64,000 nt of DNA from Pisciglobus halotolerans (lineage in GTDB: Bacteria; Bacillota; Bacilli; Lactobacillales; Carnobacteriaceae): positions 62,001-126,000 of the forward strand of contig NZ_FOQE01000002.1 of the NCBI RefSeq assembly GCF_900113675.1, in the 5' to 3' direction. The notes below the pieces were generated by a model that saw nothing but the letters and a program-made list of their open reading frames with translations, had not been told where the DNA came from and ran no database searches. This document shows positions 16,551 to 25,428 of the stretch, in pieces (position 1 is the stretch's first letter; every line of letters begins with the position of its first letter). The position numbers and the translations under genes are program-made.

Positions 16551-17345
16551 ATGATAAAATTAGTTTTGACAGACATGGATGGAACTTTTTTGCATCAAAA
16601 TGGAGATTTTAATCGTGAGTTGTATAAAGATGTGAAAAAACGAATGGATGAAAAAGAGGTCGTCTTTGCCCCAGTCACTGGAAAACAATGTGAACGGATC
16701 GAGGAACTATTTGGCGAGGAAGCTGAAGACCTATGGATTTTAGGAGACAGTGCTACGCGTATCAAACACCAAGGAGAGTTTGTTTACGAATCTCTGCTCA
16801 GCAATAAAGTTGGCTTAGAGATCATTTATCTGCTTGAGCAAATCAGTTCAGAGCATACCATCATTGTCTGTACAAAAAATGGAGCTGTAACAAAAGATCA
16901 TCTATCCCCTGAAGAAGCTGCTATTGTCCGAGGTTCTTATGCTCAAGTCAGACAAGTTGCTGATTTCAAAGAATTAACAGAAGATTTCGTTAAAATCACG
17001 ATTCACGATCCTGCTCTCAATTGTTATGAAACAAGAGAAAAGTTATCGCGCTTTTTTGAGTCTGCTTATATCGTTGCTTCTGAAGCAGCATGGATCGACA
17101 TCGCTAATGCTCATGTACATAAAGGCACAACAGTTGAATATTTGCAAAACTTGCTGAATGTGACACCTGCAGAAACCATGGCATTTGGCGACGGTTATAA
17201 CGATTTAGAATTAATGGCTCGGGCAGACTATAGCTTTGCTGTCCAAAACGCCATGCCAGAGCTAAAAAAAGCAGCAAATTATATTACCAGCCGTACTAAC
17301 AATGAAGATGCTGTTTTGAAAACCATTCAGCAACAATTAGCATGA
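16551..17345 (+). CDS. Cof-type HAD-IIB family sugar/nucleotide phosphatase
   Basis: A 264-residue hydrolase with the HAD motifs in order: DMDGTF (residues 8-13, nucleophile Asp and general acid), TGK near 44, the C2B cap in the middle, and GDGYNDLEL near 213. HAD-IIB members dephosphorylate sugar phosphates or FMN/PLP-type substrates in the cytoplasm; sequence alone does not give the substrate. It has its own promoter region (TGGTAAAAT at about 16481-16489) and AGGAGG before the ATG, and a terminator follows. Confidence 0.85.
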   Translation: MIKLVLTDMDGTFLHQNGDFNRELYKDVKKRMDEKEVVFAPVTGKQCERIEELFGEEAEDLWILGDSATRIKHQGEFVYESLLSNKVGLEIIYLLEQISSEHTIIVCTKNGAVTKDHLSPEEAAIVRGSYAQVRQVADFKELTEDFVKITIHDPALNCYETREKLSRFFESAYIVASEAAWIDIANAHVHKGTTVEYLQNLLNVTPAETMAFGDGYNDLELMARADYSFAVQNAMPELKKAANYITSRTNNEDAVLKTIQQQLA

Positions 17346-17375
17346 CACCCACAGTGGAAAAAATAGAATAATGAT

Positions 17376-17412
17376 AAACACCTCCTTTTGTTCCAAATAA
17401 AAGAAGGTGTTT
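17376..17412 (+). terminator. terminator of the HAD phosphatase gene
   Basis: AAACACCT-CCTTTT pairs with AAAAG-AGGTGTTT (one mismatch) around a 9-nt loop and is followed by ATTTGTTAT. Confidence 0.75.
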
Positions 17413-17513
17413 ATTTGTTATATGAGGTTTGTTTAGGTTCAACAAATTCGTTCACATTGACCGCTCAAACGCATTTTCAATTTCGAGCCGTCATGCTGTT
17501 TGCCTGTCCTAAA

Positions 17514-17909
17514 TCAAAATAGTAATGGATCAAGAGCATAAGTCCCTGGTCCTGTAAGAATAACCGCGATACATACAGCAATGATCAACACGTTGTATTC
17601 CGCACCCCCTTCAGGAGACCAATACCCTTTTTTGCCTGAAACGGTTAAGATTGCGACCAACATTGTCACTACGATAACACCCGCGGACAAATTGGTTAAA
17701 AAACCAAGCATGAAAAAGAGACCACTCAACACCTCTGCAAGTGCTGAAACACTGGCCATCAATCTGGCTGGTTGAATATTAAGGGTTCTGAAAAGTTCAG
17801 TGGTTTTTTTCAGACCTTCACCGCCAAACCATCCCCATAACTTTTGTGTACCATGGCCAAAAAAAGTAAAACCAACCACACAACGCAGTAACAATAATGC
17901 TAGATCCAT
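17514..17909 (-). CDS. DoxX family membrane protein
   Basis: Four predicted membrane helices in 131 residues, with GHGTQKLWGWFGG near residue 20 and AEVLSGLFFMLGF near 60, typical of DoxX/YphA-like proteins. The open frame reaches 17942, but the ATG at 17909 follows AAGGAGG by 7 nt and is the likely start. DoxX-type proteins are linked to redox and oxidative-stress functions in some bacteria; no specific role can be given here. It is a single-gene unit. Confidence 0.8.
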   Translation of the reverse strand: MDLALLLLRCVVGFTFFGHGTQKLWGWFGGEGLKKTTELFRTLNIQPARLMASVSALAEVLSGLFFMLGFLTNLSAGVIVVTMLVAILTVSGKKGYWSPEGGAEYNVLIIAVCIAVILTGPGTYALDPLLF

Positions 17910-18156
17910 ATGAACCTCCTTCTCGTTTCTTTCTTCATTCAAACAATTTTTTTATTTATCAGCATTTTTTTAAGAGACATCAGTAGAAAGCCTTTTGTGT
18001 TGATGAAATAAGCGGGTGCAAGACACGAAGGCTCCTGTGGAAAGCAAAGTACTTGCCTTACAACTATCATCGCTCATTTAAAAAAATAAACATAAGGCTA
18101 GTGATTTTTCATCATCATCGCTAAAAAAGATAGTCTCTTTTGTTAACACAAAAAAT

Positions 18157-18185
18157 AGCAGGTACAGTTATAAACTGCACCTGCT
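18157..18185 (-). terminator. terminator of the ytxH-like gene
   Basis: AGCAGGTACAGTT and AACTGCACCTGCT form a 13-bp stem with one mismatch, followed on the minus strand by ATTTTTTG. Confidence 0.9.
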
Positions 18186-18202
18186 TGAGAACAAACGACT
18201 CA

Positions 18203-18703
18203 TTATTTATTGTTGTGTTTGTTCTTATTTTGGTTCTTATTTTGGTTTTTGTTTTGGTCCAATTTGATATTCTTTTTTGCTTCTTCTTTATGCTGATGCA
18301 TTTTATCTTTTGCTTCTTCTTTATCTTGATTCATTTTATCTTTTACTTCTTGGTTCTTGTCTTCAACGTCTGATTTTGCTTCTTTAGCGGTATCTTTCAT
18401 ATCACTTTTAGCAGAATCCATTTCGTCTTTCACTTGAGAACCAACTTCCATAGCTTGATCTTTCATGTCGCCATAAGAATCTTTCACTACGCCCTTGATA
18501 TCTTGAGCGCTATCTTTTGCGACACTTTGGATATCAGATGCAGCGTCTTTGACTGTACCTTTATAGTCATTCGCTGTATCCATCAAATCATCTCTTTTTT
18601 TCATTAAATCTTTCCGCAATTCTCTTCCTGATTTAGGTGCAAATAATAAACCTAGTGCAGCCCCAATCACAATACCTTTTACAAATCCTGGTCCTTTCAT
18701 CAT
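18203..18703 (-). CDS. ytxH: YtxH-domain general stress protein with long charged tail
   Basis: The N-terminal 35 residues carry the YtxH signature: a glycine-rich hydrophobic segment FVKGIVIGAALGLLFAPKSG followed by RELRKDL. The remaining 130 residues are highly charged, helical and repetitive (VKD/AKD/DMKD repeats with an 11-residue-like rhythm, as in LEA-type proteins). They end in a low-complexity KNQNKNQNKN tail encoded by a CTTATTTTGGTT repeat near 18232-18255. Such proteins are usually membrane-anchored stress proteins. TATAAT (18778-18773, minus strand) is a good -10. The tail length may vary between strains through slippage. Confidence 0.8.
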   Translation of the reverse strand: MMKGPGFVKGIVIGAALGLLFAPKSGRELRKDLMKKRDDLMDTANDYKGTVKDAASDIQSVAKDSAQDIKGVVKDSYGDMKDQAMEVGSQVKDEMDSAKSDMKDTAKEAKSDVEDKNQEVKDKMNQDKEEAKDKMHQHKEEAKKNIKLDQNKNQNKNQNKNKHNNK

Positions 18704-18843
18704 TGCTTCTCCTCTTTTCTAAATAAGTATTTTTTGCCCTTCCAAAAAAGCAAGAGCAATATTGATACTTTTATTATACCGGATTTTTATCAGAACTTGA
18801 AATGAAAAGCCTTTACTGATATTTATTTCACTATTAAAATCAT

Positions 18844-19053
18844 TTATCGCTTGTCAAAAAAGCCGGCATCTTTGATATTCCCTAATTCCATACTGCCCAG
18901 CATTCCTTTGGCAGCTTGAAGCAGATCTTGCTGTTCAGCCTTGTCAATCTTACCATCTTCATAAGCTTGCTTAATTTCTTCCACTAATTTTCCAGATTCA
19001 GCTTTGCTTGTATCTTGTAACTTCGCTTTTAGAGCATCATAATGCTGCCTCAT
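18844..19053 (-). CDS. small charged helical protein of unknown function (69 aa)
   Basis: I do not recognise a family. The protein is soluble, charged and likely all-helical, with DGKIDKAEQQDLLQ in the middle resembling an EF-hand-like or helical-bundle turn. GAAGGTG stands 7 nt before the ATG, which supports it as a real gene. It lies upstream of the ytxH-like gene on the same strand (140 bp away) and may belong to the same stress response. Confidence 0.6.
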   Translation of the reverse strand: MRQHYDALKAKLQDTSKAESGKLVEEIKQAYEDGKIDKAEQQDLLQAAKGMLGSMELGNIKDAGFFDKR

Positions 19054-19296
19054 TTCAACACCTTCTTTTCTGTATCTTTTTTTGTACCTATAGCTTAAAG
19101 AAAATAAAGATACAGTACAAATAAAAACAACTGAGAAATAAAAAAGATGAGTTTATTTTTTTGACCTCTCGTTTCTTAAAGAAAGACTACCAAAACATTT
19201 TTTTATTAAAAACTGCCCTTTTCGAAAGTGATAATTGCATGTTATTTGCTTATATTTCACACATGTTATTTTAACGAAAACATCATCTGCTTCACG

Positions 19297-19324
19297 TTTA
19301 GAAAGCGATTACAAAAGTTATAAT
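19297..19324 (+). promoter_or_regulatory. promoter with overlapping cre site before the ComK-like gene
   Basis: TATAAT (19319-19324) with TTTAGA 16 bp upstream is a plausible promoter. AGAAAGCGATTACA (19300-19313) in the spacer differs from the CcpA consensus TGWAANCGNTNWCA only at its first base. CcpA bound there would block transcription, so the gene is probably repressed in glucose. The rest of 19054-19296 is AT-rich with nothing else recognised. Confidence 0.5.
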
Positions 19325-19365
19325 AACGAAGTAAATTAAATATTTTTATATAAAGGAGTTTTGGT

Positions 19366-20295
19366 ATGAAAGACTTTTTTAGTGAAGAATACAAACAGTA
19401 TTTAAATCGGTTGAGAAAGGAGTGTGACCTCTCTTCGATAGAGGCGCAAAAGGATGTGCCCTTTATTCACTCTGACCATGTTTTTGAAAGAGATGCTTCT
19501 TATACATCTAAATATCCGGCCTTTCACCTCGATCCGCTAAGAATGTCTTTTAATGAATTGCAGGAATTACTAGATATCAGCTTTGAACATCAGAACATTC
19601 ATATTGATGAGCAAACCTTTTACATTATGGACTTGAGTCACCAGAAACAAACACCGTTCAATTCATTGGTATTTCAATTAGATCAAGTTCCGATGAAATC
19701 AAAAGAAAGTACCTTTAAAATTACTTCCCGTTATTTTGCAGAGAAAAATGTTCCTTATTCGTATATCCAATATATTGGCAAAGCTTTCGGCATCAAAAAA
19801 CGTTGCCCTTATATTTGCGGCGATCAACTATTCGTTCCTGAAAAAGGCGCTGGCAACAATAAGAATGCCAGTTGGATCGGATTGCATCATGTTCTTCATT
19901 ATAATATCAATAAAAAGACCGATTTTACTTACCTTTATTTTCGTAACCAGCACCAAATGATTGCTCCGATCAGTTCTGACTCTTTTAAAGAGCAATTGAA
20001 ACGTTCCGCCACTCTTTACCATGCTCAACATTTAGCCATTTCTCATTTTTTGGATGAAGCCCACTATTCTTACCGACAGCCATTGCATGTCGAATTAAAT
20101 ATTGTTCAGCAAAAGTTGCGCAATTCTTCTCCGCCTTTCAAGCCATATTCTTTTCATGAACTCATAAAATATTTTATCTTTTTCTCAGCGCAAGAATCTT
20201 TGATCAAAGTATTCAAGAAAGATAATCCGTATCTTGATGATTTGCGAAAAACTTTTAAAATTCCAAGCTTTGATGAGACCAATTTAAATGAGTGA
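19366..20295 (+). CDS. ComK-like transcription regulator
   Basis: The 309-residue protein shows distant resemblance to ComK, the competence transcription factor. A central stretch of roughly residues 120-185 contains a sequence like S(Y)IQYIGKAFGIKKRCPY followed by VPEK and WIGLHHVLHY, matching the order of the ComK core (FG..Y..R....ITHKPPI...P......WI..HHV). The protein is about 1.5 times longer than Bacillus ComK because of N- and C-terminal extensions. GGAGTTTTGGT precedes the ATG. If real, it would be a regulator under CcpA control; the assignment rests on motif pattern only, so an unrelated regulator remains possible. Confidence 0.45.
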   Translation: MKDFFSEEYKQYLNRLRKECDLSSIEAQKDVPFIHSDHVFERDASYTSKYPAFHLDPLRMSFNELQELLDISFEHQNIHIDEQTFYIMDLSHQKQTPFNSLVFQLDQVPMKSKESTFKITSRYFAEKNVPYSYIQYIGKAFGIKKRCPYICGDQLFVPEKGAGNNKNASWIGLHHVLHYNINKKTDFTYLYFRNQHQMIAPISSDSFKEQLKRSATLYHAQHLAISHFLDEAHYSYRQPLHVELNIVQQKLRNSSPPFKPYSFHELIKYFIFFSAQESLIKVFKKDNPYLDDLRKTFKIPSFDETNLNE

Positions 20296-20326
20296 TGCTT
20301 CCCTATTTTAAAAGACAATAAAAAAG

Positions 20327-20416
20327 CTCTTGTTTGATGATCATGGTAACGGCATCCAAAAGTTAAACCAAAAAGCTAACTTTTGGGTGTCATTGCACCT
20401 TGTCATCTGACAAGAG
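20327..20416. terminator. nested bidirectional terminator between convergent genes
   Basis: CTCTTGT (20327-20333) pairs with ACAAGAG (20410-20416), enclosing a 13-bp hairpin CATCCAAAAGTTA (20353-20365) / TAACTTTTGGGTG (20377-20389). AAAAA and TTTTT flank it on either side, so it can terminate both the ComK-like and the SGNH hydrolase transcripts. Its two-level fold is more elaborate than a simple terminator. Confidence 0.7.
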
Positions 20417-20431
20417 TTTTTATCTTCTATC

Positions 20432-21232
20432 TTATCTTAAAGTCCGCAAAGGCTTATCTAACCGTTCTTCCAATAAGTCGTACCATAACCGATAACCATC
20501 CCCATTTGGATGGACATGATCATTCAAAAGCCGCTCAACTTTGGCATCATTTTGCTCAATTCGCTCATTCATCAGTTCGTAAATATCAATATAATTCCAA
20601 TCATTTGCACGAACAAAACGAGTGACTTCTTTATTGTATTGATCGTAGGTCACTTTTCCATCAGCTAAAATCACATCATTATAAATCGTTGGATTGGCCG
20701 ACTGCAGTAAAACCAACGTATTGGGCAGTTTATCTTGAAATGTTTGCATGATCGAACTGATGTCCGCTTTAGTTTGTTCAATCGAATTTTGTGGATAGCG
20801 ATTATTGTTAATCAGACAAAGTTCAAAAATAATGATATCAGGTTTAGCTTTAAGGACGTGGCTAATTTTATTTTTGGCCAGCAAATCAGCTGTACTGTAT
20901 CCGCTATACCCCATGTTGATTACTTGAGTCTGAATGCCTTCTAATTGATTTAAATGATTCTCTAGTAAGGTTCCCCAAACGGGTTGAGCATCTGTTGCCC
21001 CTAACCCTAATGTTACACTGCTTCCTAAAACGACGATATTTACTTTCCCGTCGCGCTTGGTTACTGAACGTGCGCGATCTAGAAAACTTTCATCTTTAAC
21101 TTGGTCAGATGCGCGGTAGCTTTCTCGGCTACTGGCAAATAAAGGATCTTGTTTAGCCATCACAACAATAAATATCACCAGGATTCCAAACAACCCCACA
21201 TATGTTGTACGTCTTTTTCTTTTTTTACTCAT
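20432..21232 (-). CDS. membrane-anchored SGNH/GDSL hydrolase
   Basis: Block I with the nucleophile is VLGSSVTLGLG near residue 73. GYSGYSTADLL near 110 and INNNR near 147 provide oxyanion-hole residues, and DHVHPNGDGYRLW near 240 holds the catalytic Asp and His. An N-terminal signal-anchor follows a very basic MSKKRKRRTTY, so the catalytic part faces the outside. An ORF extends to 21343, but ATG at 21232 has GGAGGGAATCTA before it. TGCTATACT at about 21268-21276 (minus) is an extended -10. Extracellular SGNH enzymes often deacetylate or esterify wall polymers; the substrate is unknown. Confidence 0.85.
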   Translation of the reverse strand: MSKKRKRRTTYVGLFGILVIFIVVMAKQDPLFASSRESYRASDQVKDESFLDRARSVTKRDGKVNIVVLGSSVTLGLGATDAQPVWGTLLENHLNQLEGIQTQVINMGYSGYSTADLLAKNKISHVLKAKPDIIIFELCLINNNRYPQNSIEQTKADISSIMQTFQDKLPNTLVLLQSANPTIYNDVILADGKVTYDQYNKEVTRFVRANDWNYIDIYELMNERIEQNDAKVERLLNDHVHPNGDGYRLWYDLLEERLDKPLRTLR

Positions 21233-21497
21233 TAGATTCCCTCCAAGGTCCCCTCTTATTCGAAGGTAGTATAGCACAAAGAAGCAATTAAAAATGAGAC
21301 AATTTTTCAACAAATGTTGCTTATGAACAAAAATAGTGTTCAAAAAAATTTCTGTTGAACAAATAAAGAATTCCTTATCCTACCAGTTCTAGGAGGTTTG
21401 ATCCTTACCAATTTAACGAGCATCTTTTGGAGCAATTCTCACTAAAAATGATTCCTAGAAAGACATTCACTAATAGAACGTAACAGTATGATGAGCA

Positions 21498-22721
21498 TTA
21501 AATTTTTTCGGATGTTTCATGAGGGAAAAGACTTTTATTTTTTTTAATGGGCATTTTATCGACAAAAGAAGGCGATAGACTGTCGTTAGATGCAGCCTTT
21601 TTTTCCCGTTCCTGCTGTTTTGGCCTTTTTTCATCAAGGTCTCTGACGATAAGTTGATTTCTTCCTTGTTCTTTGGCTTGATATAATGCCTGATCAGCCA
21701 AGCGGTATAAGTTCTTCATGTCTTTTTCGTTAGCTGAAGAAGCTAAACCGATCGAAACGGTCAAATGGATCGTGTGGAAATTTTCAAGCATAAAAGGTTT
21801 TTCTTCTACTGTTCTGCGAATATCTTCGGCTATTTGCTGCTGTTCGGCACACGAAAGGTTATTCAACAAGATACAAAATTCTTCGCCGCCTACTCGATAA
21901 ACGTGTTGAGGGTCTGAAGAATGTTGAAGCAACAATTCGGCAACTTGCCGCAACACCAAGTCTCCATTTACATGACCATATTGATCATTGATACATTTGA
22001 AATAATCGATATCTAGCATCAGAACAGCCGTTTGAACGACTTCAGGGTCTTCTTGGATCAACTGCCATTGTTGGCTGAAGATGCACCTGTTGTATAGACC
22101 GGTCAAGTAATCGCGTTGGGCACGTTCCATTTCATCTAGAAAACATTGTACATTTGTAAGCATATCTTCAATAAACATCACTTCAAAAATCAGGCAAACA
22201 CTAGAGATCAAAAAGTTGCTCAAAGAAATAAGAAAAACGCGCTGCAGTTCATCATAAATATAGAACAAGTTGATCGAGGAAGCGATCGTGTAAATCGTAT
22301 TTAAAATCAGCACAGTAAAATAACTATTAAAGTGCTTAGCTAACCATTTGTTGATCAACGGCAATGTTACACCCAAAGCAATATACAAAATGAAGGTGAA
22401 AATAGCTGCTTCATAAATCCCCCAGCTTAACCGCAATACAGCCGTTAAAAAAGTTGTCGGAATAGAAATAACCGGCCCAAAGTAATAGAGCAATAAAATC
22501 AGTACATTGTATCGCAAGTCGATCTTAACATGTTGCGGCAAATCAACCGAAAAAGACATCAAGACAAAGGTCGTCACACAGGAAATCAGAATAATGATAC
22601 ACTGCTGCCAAACCGTCAATGTATAGACTCTTTTTTTAGGAATGATTTGGACCACCAAATAAGATACTAAAGTTGAAATAGCGATATTGGCGATCGTACT
22701 TAATAAAATGTCGGTTACCAT
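21498..22721 (-). CDS. membrane diguanylate cyclase (GGDEF)
   Basis: Six hydrophobic segments in residues 1-200 form a 5TMR-LYT-like sensor region. The cytoplasmic GGDEF domain follows, with DYLTGLYNRCIF near 222, LDIDYFKCINDQYGHVNGD and the active-site loop YRVGGEEFCILL near 315, so it should make c-di-GMP from GTP. The usual RxxD inhibitory site five residues before GGEEF is missing (the region reads SSDPQHVYRV), so product inhibition is not expected. It ends with a basic, disordered tail. It lies 43 bp downstream of the phosphodiesterase gene and near the polysaccharide synthase operon that its product probably controls. Confidence 0.93.
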   Translation of the reverse strand: MVTDILLSTIANIAISTLVSYLVVQIIPKKRVYTLTVWQQCIIILISCVTTFVLMSFSVDLPQHVKIDLRYNVLILLLYYFGPVISIPTTFLTAVLRLSWGIYEAAIFTFILYIALGVTLPLINKWLAKHFNSYFTVLILNTIYTIASSINLFYIYDELQRVFLISLSNFLISSVCLIFEVMFIEDMLTNVQCFLDEMERAQRDYLTGLYNRCIFSQQWQLIQEDPEVVQTAVLMLDIDYFKCINDQYGHVNGDLVLRQVAELLLQHSSDPQHVYRVGGEEFCILLNNLSCAEQQQIAEDIRRTVEEKPFMLENFHTIHLTVSIGLASSANEKDMKNLYRLADQALYQAKEQGRNQLIVRDLDEKRPKQQEREKKAASNDSLSPSFVDKMPIKKNKSLFPHETSEKI

Positions 22722-22764
22722 AAGCCTTCCTTTCTGACTTTTACCTACCGAAAAGTCCCCTCTT

Positions 22765-23490
22765 TTAATGCTGCAGTTTCAGCTCAGCTGCCGGTCTGCC
22801 AAAATAATATCCTTGCTGCAAGTGTAAACCAGCATTTTTCAGCATGTCACTTGTCGCTTGGTCTTCAATTCCTTCAATGATCACATCGATTTGATTTTCC
22901 TTGGCAAATTGCTGCCAAGCTTTTAAAAATGATGCAATCGTTTCATGTGAAGCTTGTTGATGAACACATTTGATAATAGAAAACTTGATTTGTTGAAGAT
23001 AACCCACATAATTTAGCGCACGATCTAAAGAATTCTGTCCAGAGCCTACATCATCCAATGCGATCGCATAACCTTGTTGCTTGATAAAAGCTAGTGTCTC
23101 TTCAATTTCATGTTCCAGCTGCTGTGAATCGTTTTCTTCTGTTAACTCCAGCAAAGGTACATCTTCTGTAACTTCGATCATCAGTTGTACTGCATGCGTC
23201 CGCATCTGCTGAAAAAACAGTTTTGTCTCAGGATACAAAAGCTGCCGAGGCGCAAAATTGATTGATAATGAAATATTTGGATACATTTGAAACAACTGAT
23301 CTAGCTCTTGTTGCAGCCATTTCAAAAACACAGCATTTTTCTTTTGATCATGATACACTCTTTCCATCTTAGCTGCTGGATAGCAGGGTTGTACCTCTTT
23401 ATTTCGGAGCAAAACTTCATAACCAATGATCGTTTTTTCTGTCACATTGATTTTAGGTTGAAAATAAAGCTGTAAACACGCTTTTGTCAT
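22765..23490 (-). CDS. c-di-GMP phosphodiesterase (stand-alone EAL domain)
   Basis: A single EAL domain of 241 residues with the catalytic set apparently intact. EVLLRNKE replaces EAL-LR; Asn is in INFAPRQL; Glu in IEVTEDVPLL; the Asp pair in ALDDVGSG; Lys in QIKFS; Glu in IIEGIED; and the final GYYFGRP is present. Loop 6 is DDVGSGQ instead of DDFGTG. It would hydrolyse c-di-GMP to pGpG and oppose the adjacent cyclase. ATG at 23490 has AAAGGAGTG upstream and is preferred over the GTG at 23514. The 270 bp upstream contain no gene, then the 52-bp repeat array begins. Confidence 0.9.
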   Translation of the reverse strand: MTKACLQLYFQPKINVTEKTIIGYEVLLRNKEVQPCYPAAKMERVYHDQKKNAVFLKWLQQELDQLFQMYPNISLSINFAPRQLLYPETKLFFQQMRTHAVQLMIEVTEDVPLLELTEENDSQQLEHEIEETLAFIKQQGYAIALDDVGSGQNSLDRALNYVGYLQQIKFSIIKCVHQQASHETIASFLKAWQQFAKENQIDVIIEGIEDQATSDMLKNAGLHLQQGYYFGRPAAELKLQH

Positions 23491-23778
23491 AGCAATCACT
23501 CCTTTCCTACTCATTCAATCGGAATTGTTGCACTAAAAAATAATAGGCCTTTCGTTCTTTTTTCATTTTCACTATTTTTATTTATTCAGCAGTCCTTAAT
23601 ACAACAACGAACATCATAAATGATCTATGAATGCCTACTATGTGTATAGGCTATGCGGTTATTTCCGCTTCTTCTGTCTTTTTGTATAAAAGGCATTTTG
23701 ATCCTTAAACTTTAGCGTTGACAAATGTATACCTATCTAACCCCTTAAATCTCTCATTCGATAAAGCACTCGAGTTGC

Positions 23779-23809
23779 GCAGCCATTCGAACTGTTTTTG
23801 AATGGCTGC
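23779..23809. repeat. 10-bp perfect hairpin at the edge of array 1
   Basis: GCAGCCATTC (23779-23788) and GAATGGCTGC (23800-23809) are perfect inverted copies with an 11-nt loop, directly abutting the first 52-bp unit. No T-run follows on the minus strand, so its role as a terminator is doubtful. Confidence 0.6.
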
Positions 23810-23811
23810 AC

Positions 23812-24252
23812 TTATTGACCAGCTCAAACTTGACGCAGCTCCTGAGTTTGTCATTAACGCCTCTTATTGACCAACTCAAACTCAGTACAGCACTCGAGTT
23901 TGTCATTAACGCCTCTTATTAACCAACTCAAACTAGTTGCAGCTCCTGAGTTTGTCATTAATGCCTCTTATTGACCAACTCAAACTAGTTATGGCTCTCG
24001 AGTTGGTTATTAACGCTACTTATTGACTAACTCAAACTAATTGCAGCTCCTGAGTTTGTCATTAACGTCTCTTATTGACCAACTCAAACTCAATACGGCT
24101 CTCGAGTTTGTCATTAATGCCTCTTATTGACCAGCTAAAACTAGTTGCAGCTCCTGAGTTTGTCATTAACGTCTCTTATTGACCAACTCAAACTAGTTAT
24201 GGTTCTTGAGTTAGTTATTAACGCCTCTTATTAACCAACTCAAACTGATGGC
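23812..24252 (+). repeat. 52-bp palindromic tandem array 1 (8 units plus a partial ninth)
   Basis: GACC/AACC anchors recur at 23817, 23869, 23921, 23973, 24025, 24077, 24129, 24181 and 24233, exactly 52 bp apart with no insertion or deletion. Each unit reads TTATTGACCAACTCAAACT, a variable 10-12 bp, GAGTTTGTCATTAA and CGCCTC. The TGACCAACTC and GAGTTTGTCA parts pair as a hairpin. Odd units carry GCAGCTCCTGAG, even units TATGGCTCTCGAG or close variants, so the true higher-order repeat is 104 bp. It lies downstream of the GH8-like gene and upstream of the c-di-GMP phosphodiesterase gene. The 24253-24408 stretch after it holds nothing else I recognise. Confidence 0.95.
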
Positions 24253-24408
24253 AGTCTTCGTATACAAAAATTTCAAAAGGAAATATCTTCTATTGAAAGC
24301 AGCTTACATCGTAAACAATGTCTCCATGCAGATCAAAAATCATCCATTTAGAAAGAGAAAACTGCTGTCTAAAGTTCGTTCGCTGTAGTGTTAAACATTC
24401 TCTTTTGT

Positions 24409-25428
24409 CTATCGTTGTTTCATTTGTTCCGCAGCTGTTTGCGCTAGTATATAATCAAAGAAATGAACAGATCCGTAATCATGGGCCACATCGAATGGCG
24501 GTTGTTCTAATAACGTGTGCTCGATCTCTTCGGCGAAAGATTCCTCTCCTGTTGCTAGAAAATATTGCACAGCCAACGCATAAACCGCACTCGATTCATA
24601 AGAGACATTTGGAACAATATGATTTCTTTGATATTGTCCAAATATTTTCTGTTGAGTTTGCCATTCATTTTTCAGCCATTGATCGAAGGCAGCTGGCTTT
24701 TCTTTCTTGCCTTTTACATATTGGATCGCAATCAACAACTGGTCGATCAAATTCACTTCTTTTTCGCTAGCAGGTGCAAAAGTTTGCGTTTCGATTTGCC
24801 AAACTTCTTTGAAAAATGGTGTTTGTTCTTCTACAGCGCCTTGCAACATTTGGACATATTTTGTTTCATCAATCGCCGGCATCTCTTTGAAGGCTGCAAA
24901 GTCAATATAAGATAAATGCACTTCTCGGCTTTCTTCTCCAAGCTCCCAATCATAAAAATCAGTTAGTATACCATTGGTCAGCTGATGATCGATCAAGCTC
25001 TTTTCTAGTTTCTGAGCAAGCTCAGCATATTCAGGTTGGTGAAAGATTCGGCTGCCTTCTTTTAGTGTTCGAATGATGCGCAAGTCATCAATTGAAGCGT
25101 TTGTTGAGACTGTTGCACCCAGTTGCCATTTGATAAAGACATCCTCCTTCTTCTTTACCAAAAAGTGCTCTTGCAGCAATTCACTCTGTTCTTGAAAAGT
25201 TTTTTCGTCTTTGATCAGCAGCAAATAAGCCATATATTGACCGATGCTTTCCGATAAGACTTCTACATGTTGCGCTTTGCCGTAAGTCCTAATCAAACCT
25301 TTTTCGTTTACGTAATTCTGTTCCACTGTTTGTTGCACGCCATCCTTTTTTTGAGTCATCGTTAAAACACCAAGCAAAACGAACAAGAGGATGCAGCCGC
25401 TTATGACCACTAAGAAATTTTTTTTCAT
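24409..25428 (-). CDS. membrane-anchored GH8-like glycoside hydrolase of the exopolysaccharide operon
   Basis: After an N-terminal membrane anchor (residues about 5-27) the protein resembles family 8 glycosidases. GLIRTYGKA is followed by VLSESIGQYMAY near residue 60, with the Glu in the family's SEGxGYGM position, and ASIDDLRIIRTL near 110 carries the Asp of the DADxxxA segment. GH8 relatives such as BcsZ, and PssZ of Listeria, trim the polymer made by the partner synthase. Its ATG overlaps the stop of the synthase gene by 4 nt, so the three genes 27424-24409 form one coupled operon. It probably acts outside the membrane on the nascent polysaccharide. Confidence 0.75.
   Translation of the reverse strand: MKKNFLVVISGCILLFVLLGVLTMTQKKDGVQQTVEQNYVNEKGLIRTYGKAQHVEVLSESIGQYMAYLLLIKDEKTFQEQSELLQEHFLVKKKEDVFIKWQLGATVSTNASIDDLRIIRTLKEGSRIFHQPEYAELAQKLEKSLIDHQLTNGILTDFYDWELGEESREVHLSYIDFAAFKEMPAIDETKYVQMLQGAVEEQTPFFKEVWQIETQTFAPASEKEVNLIDQLLIAIQYVKGKKEKPAAFDQWLKNEWQTQQKIFGQYQRNHIVPNVSYESSAVYALAVQYFLATGEESFAEEIEHTLLEQPPFDVAHDYGSVHFFDYILAQTAAEQMKQR

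Noticed and set aside
23812-24252. CRISPR-like appearance of the regular repeats
   Set aside because: The unit is one continuous 52-bp palindromic sequence with no unique spacers; the variable middle is only 10-12 bp and alternates between two types. No cas genes are present.
24318-24915. Plus-strand frames of 150 and 116 codons opposite the GH8-like gene
   Set aside because: Antisense shadows without ribosome binding sites; the opposite strand has operon coupling and family motifs.
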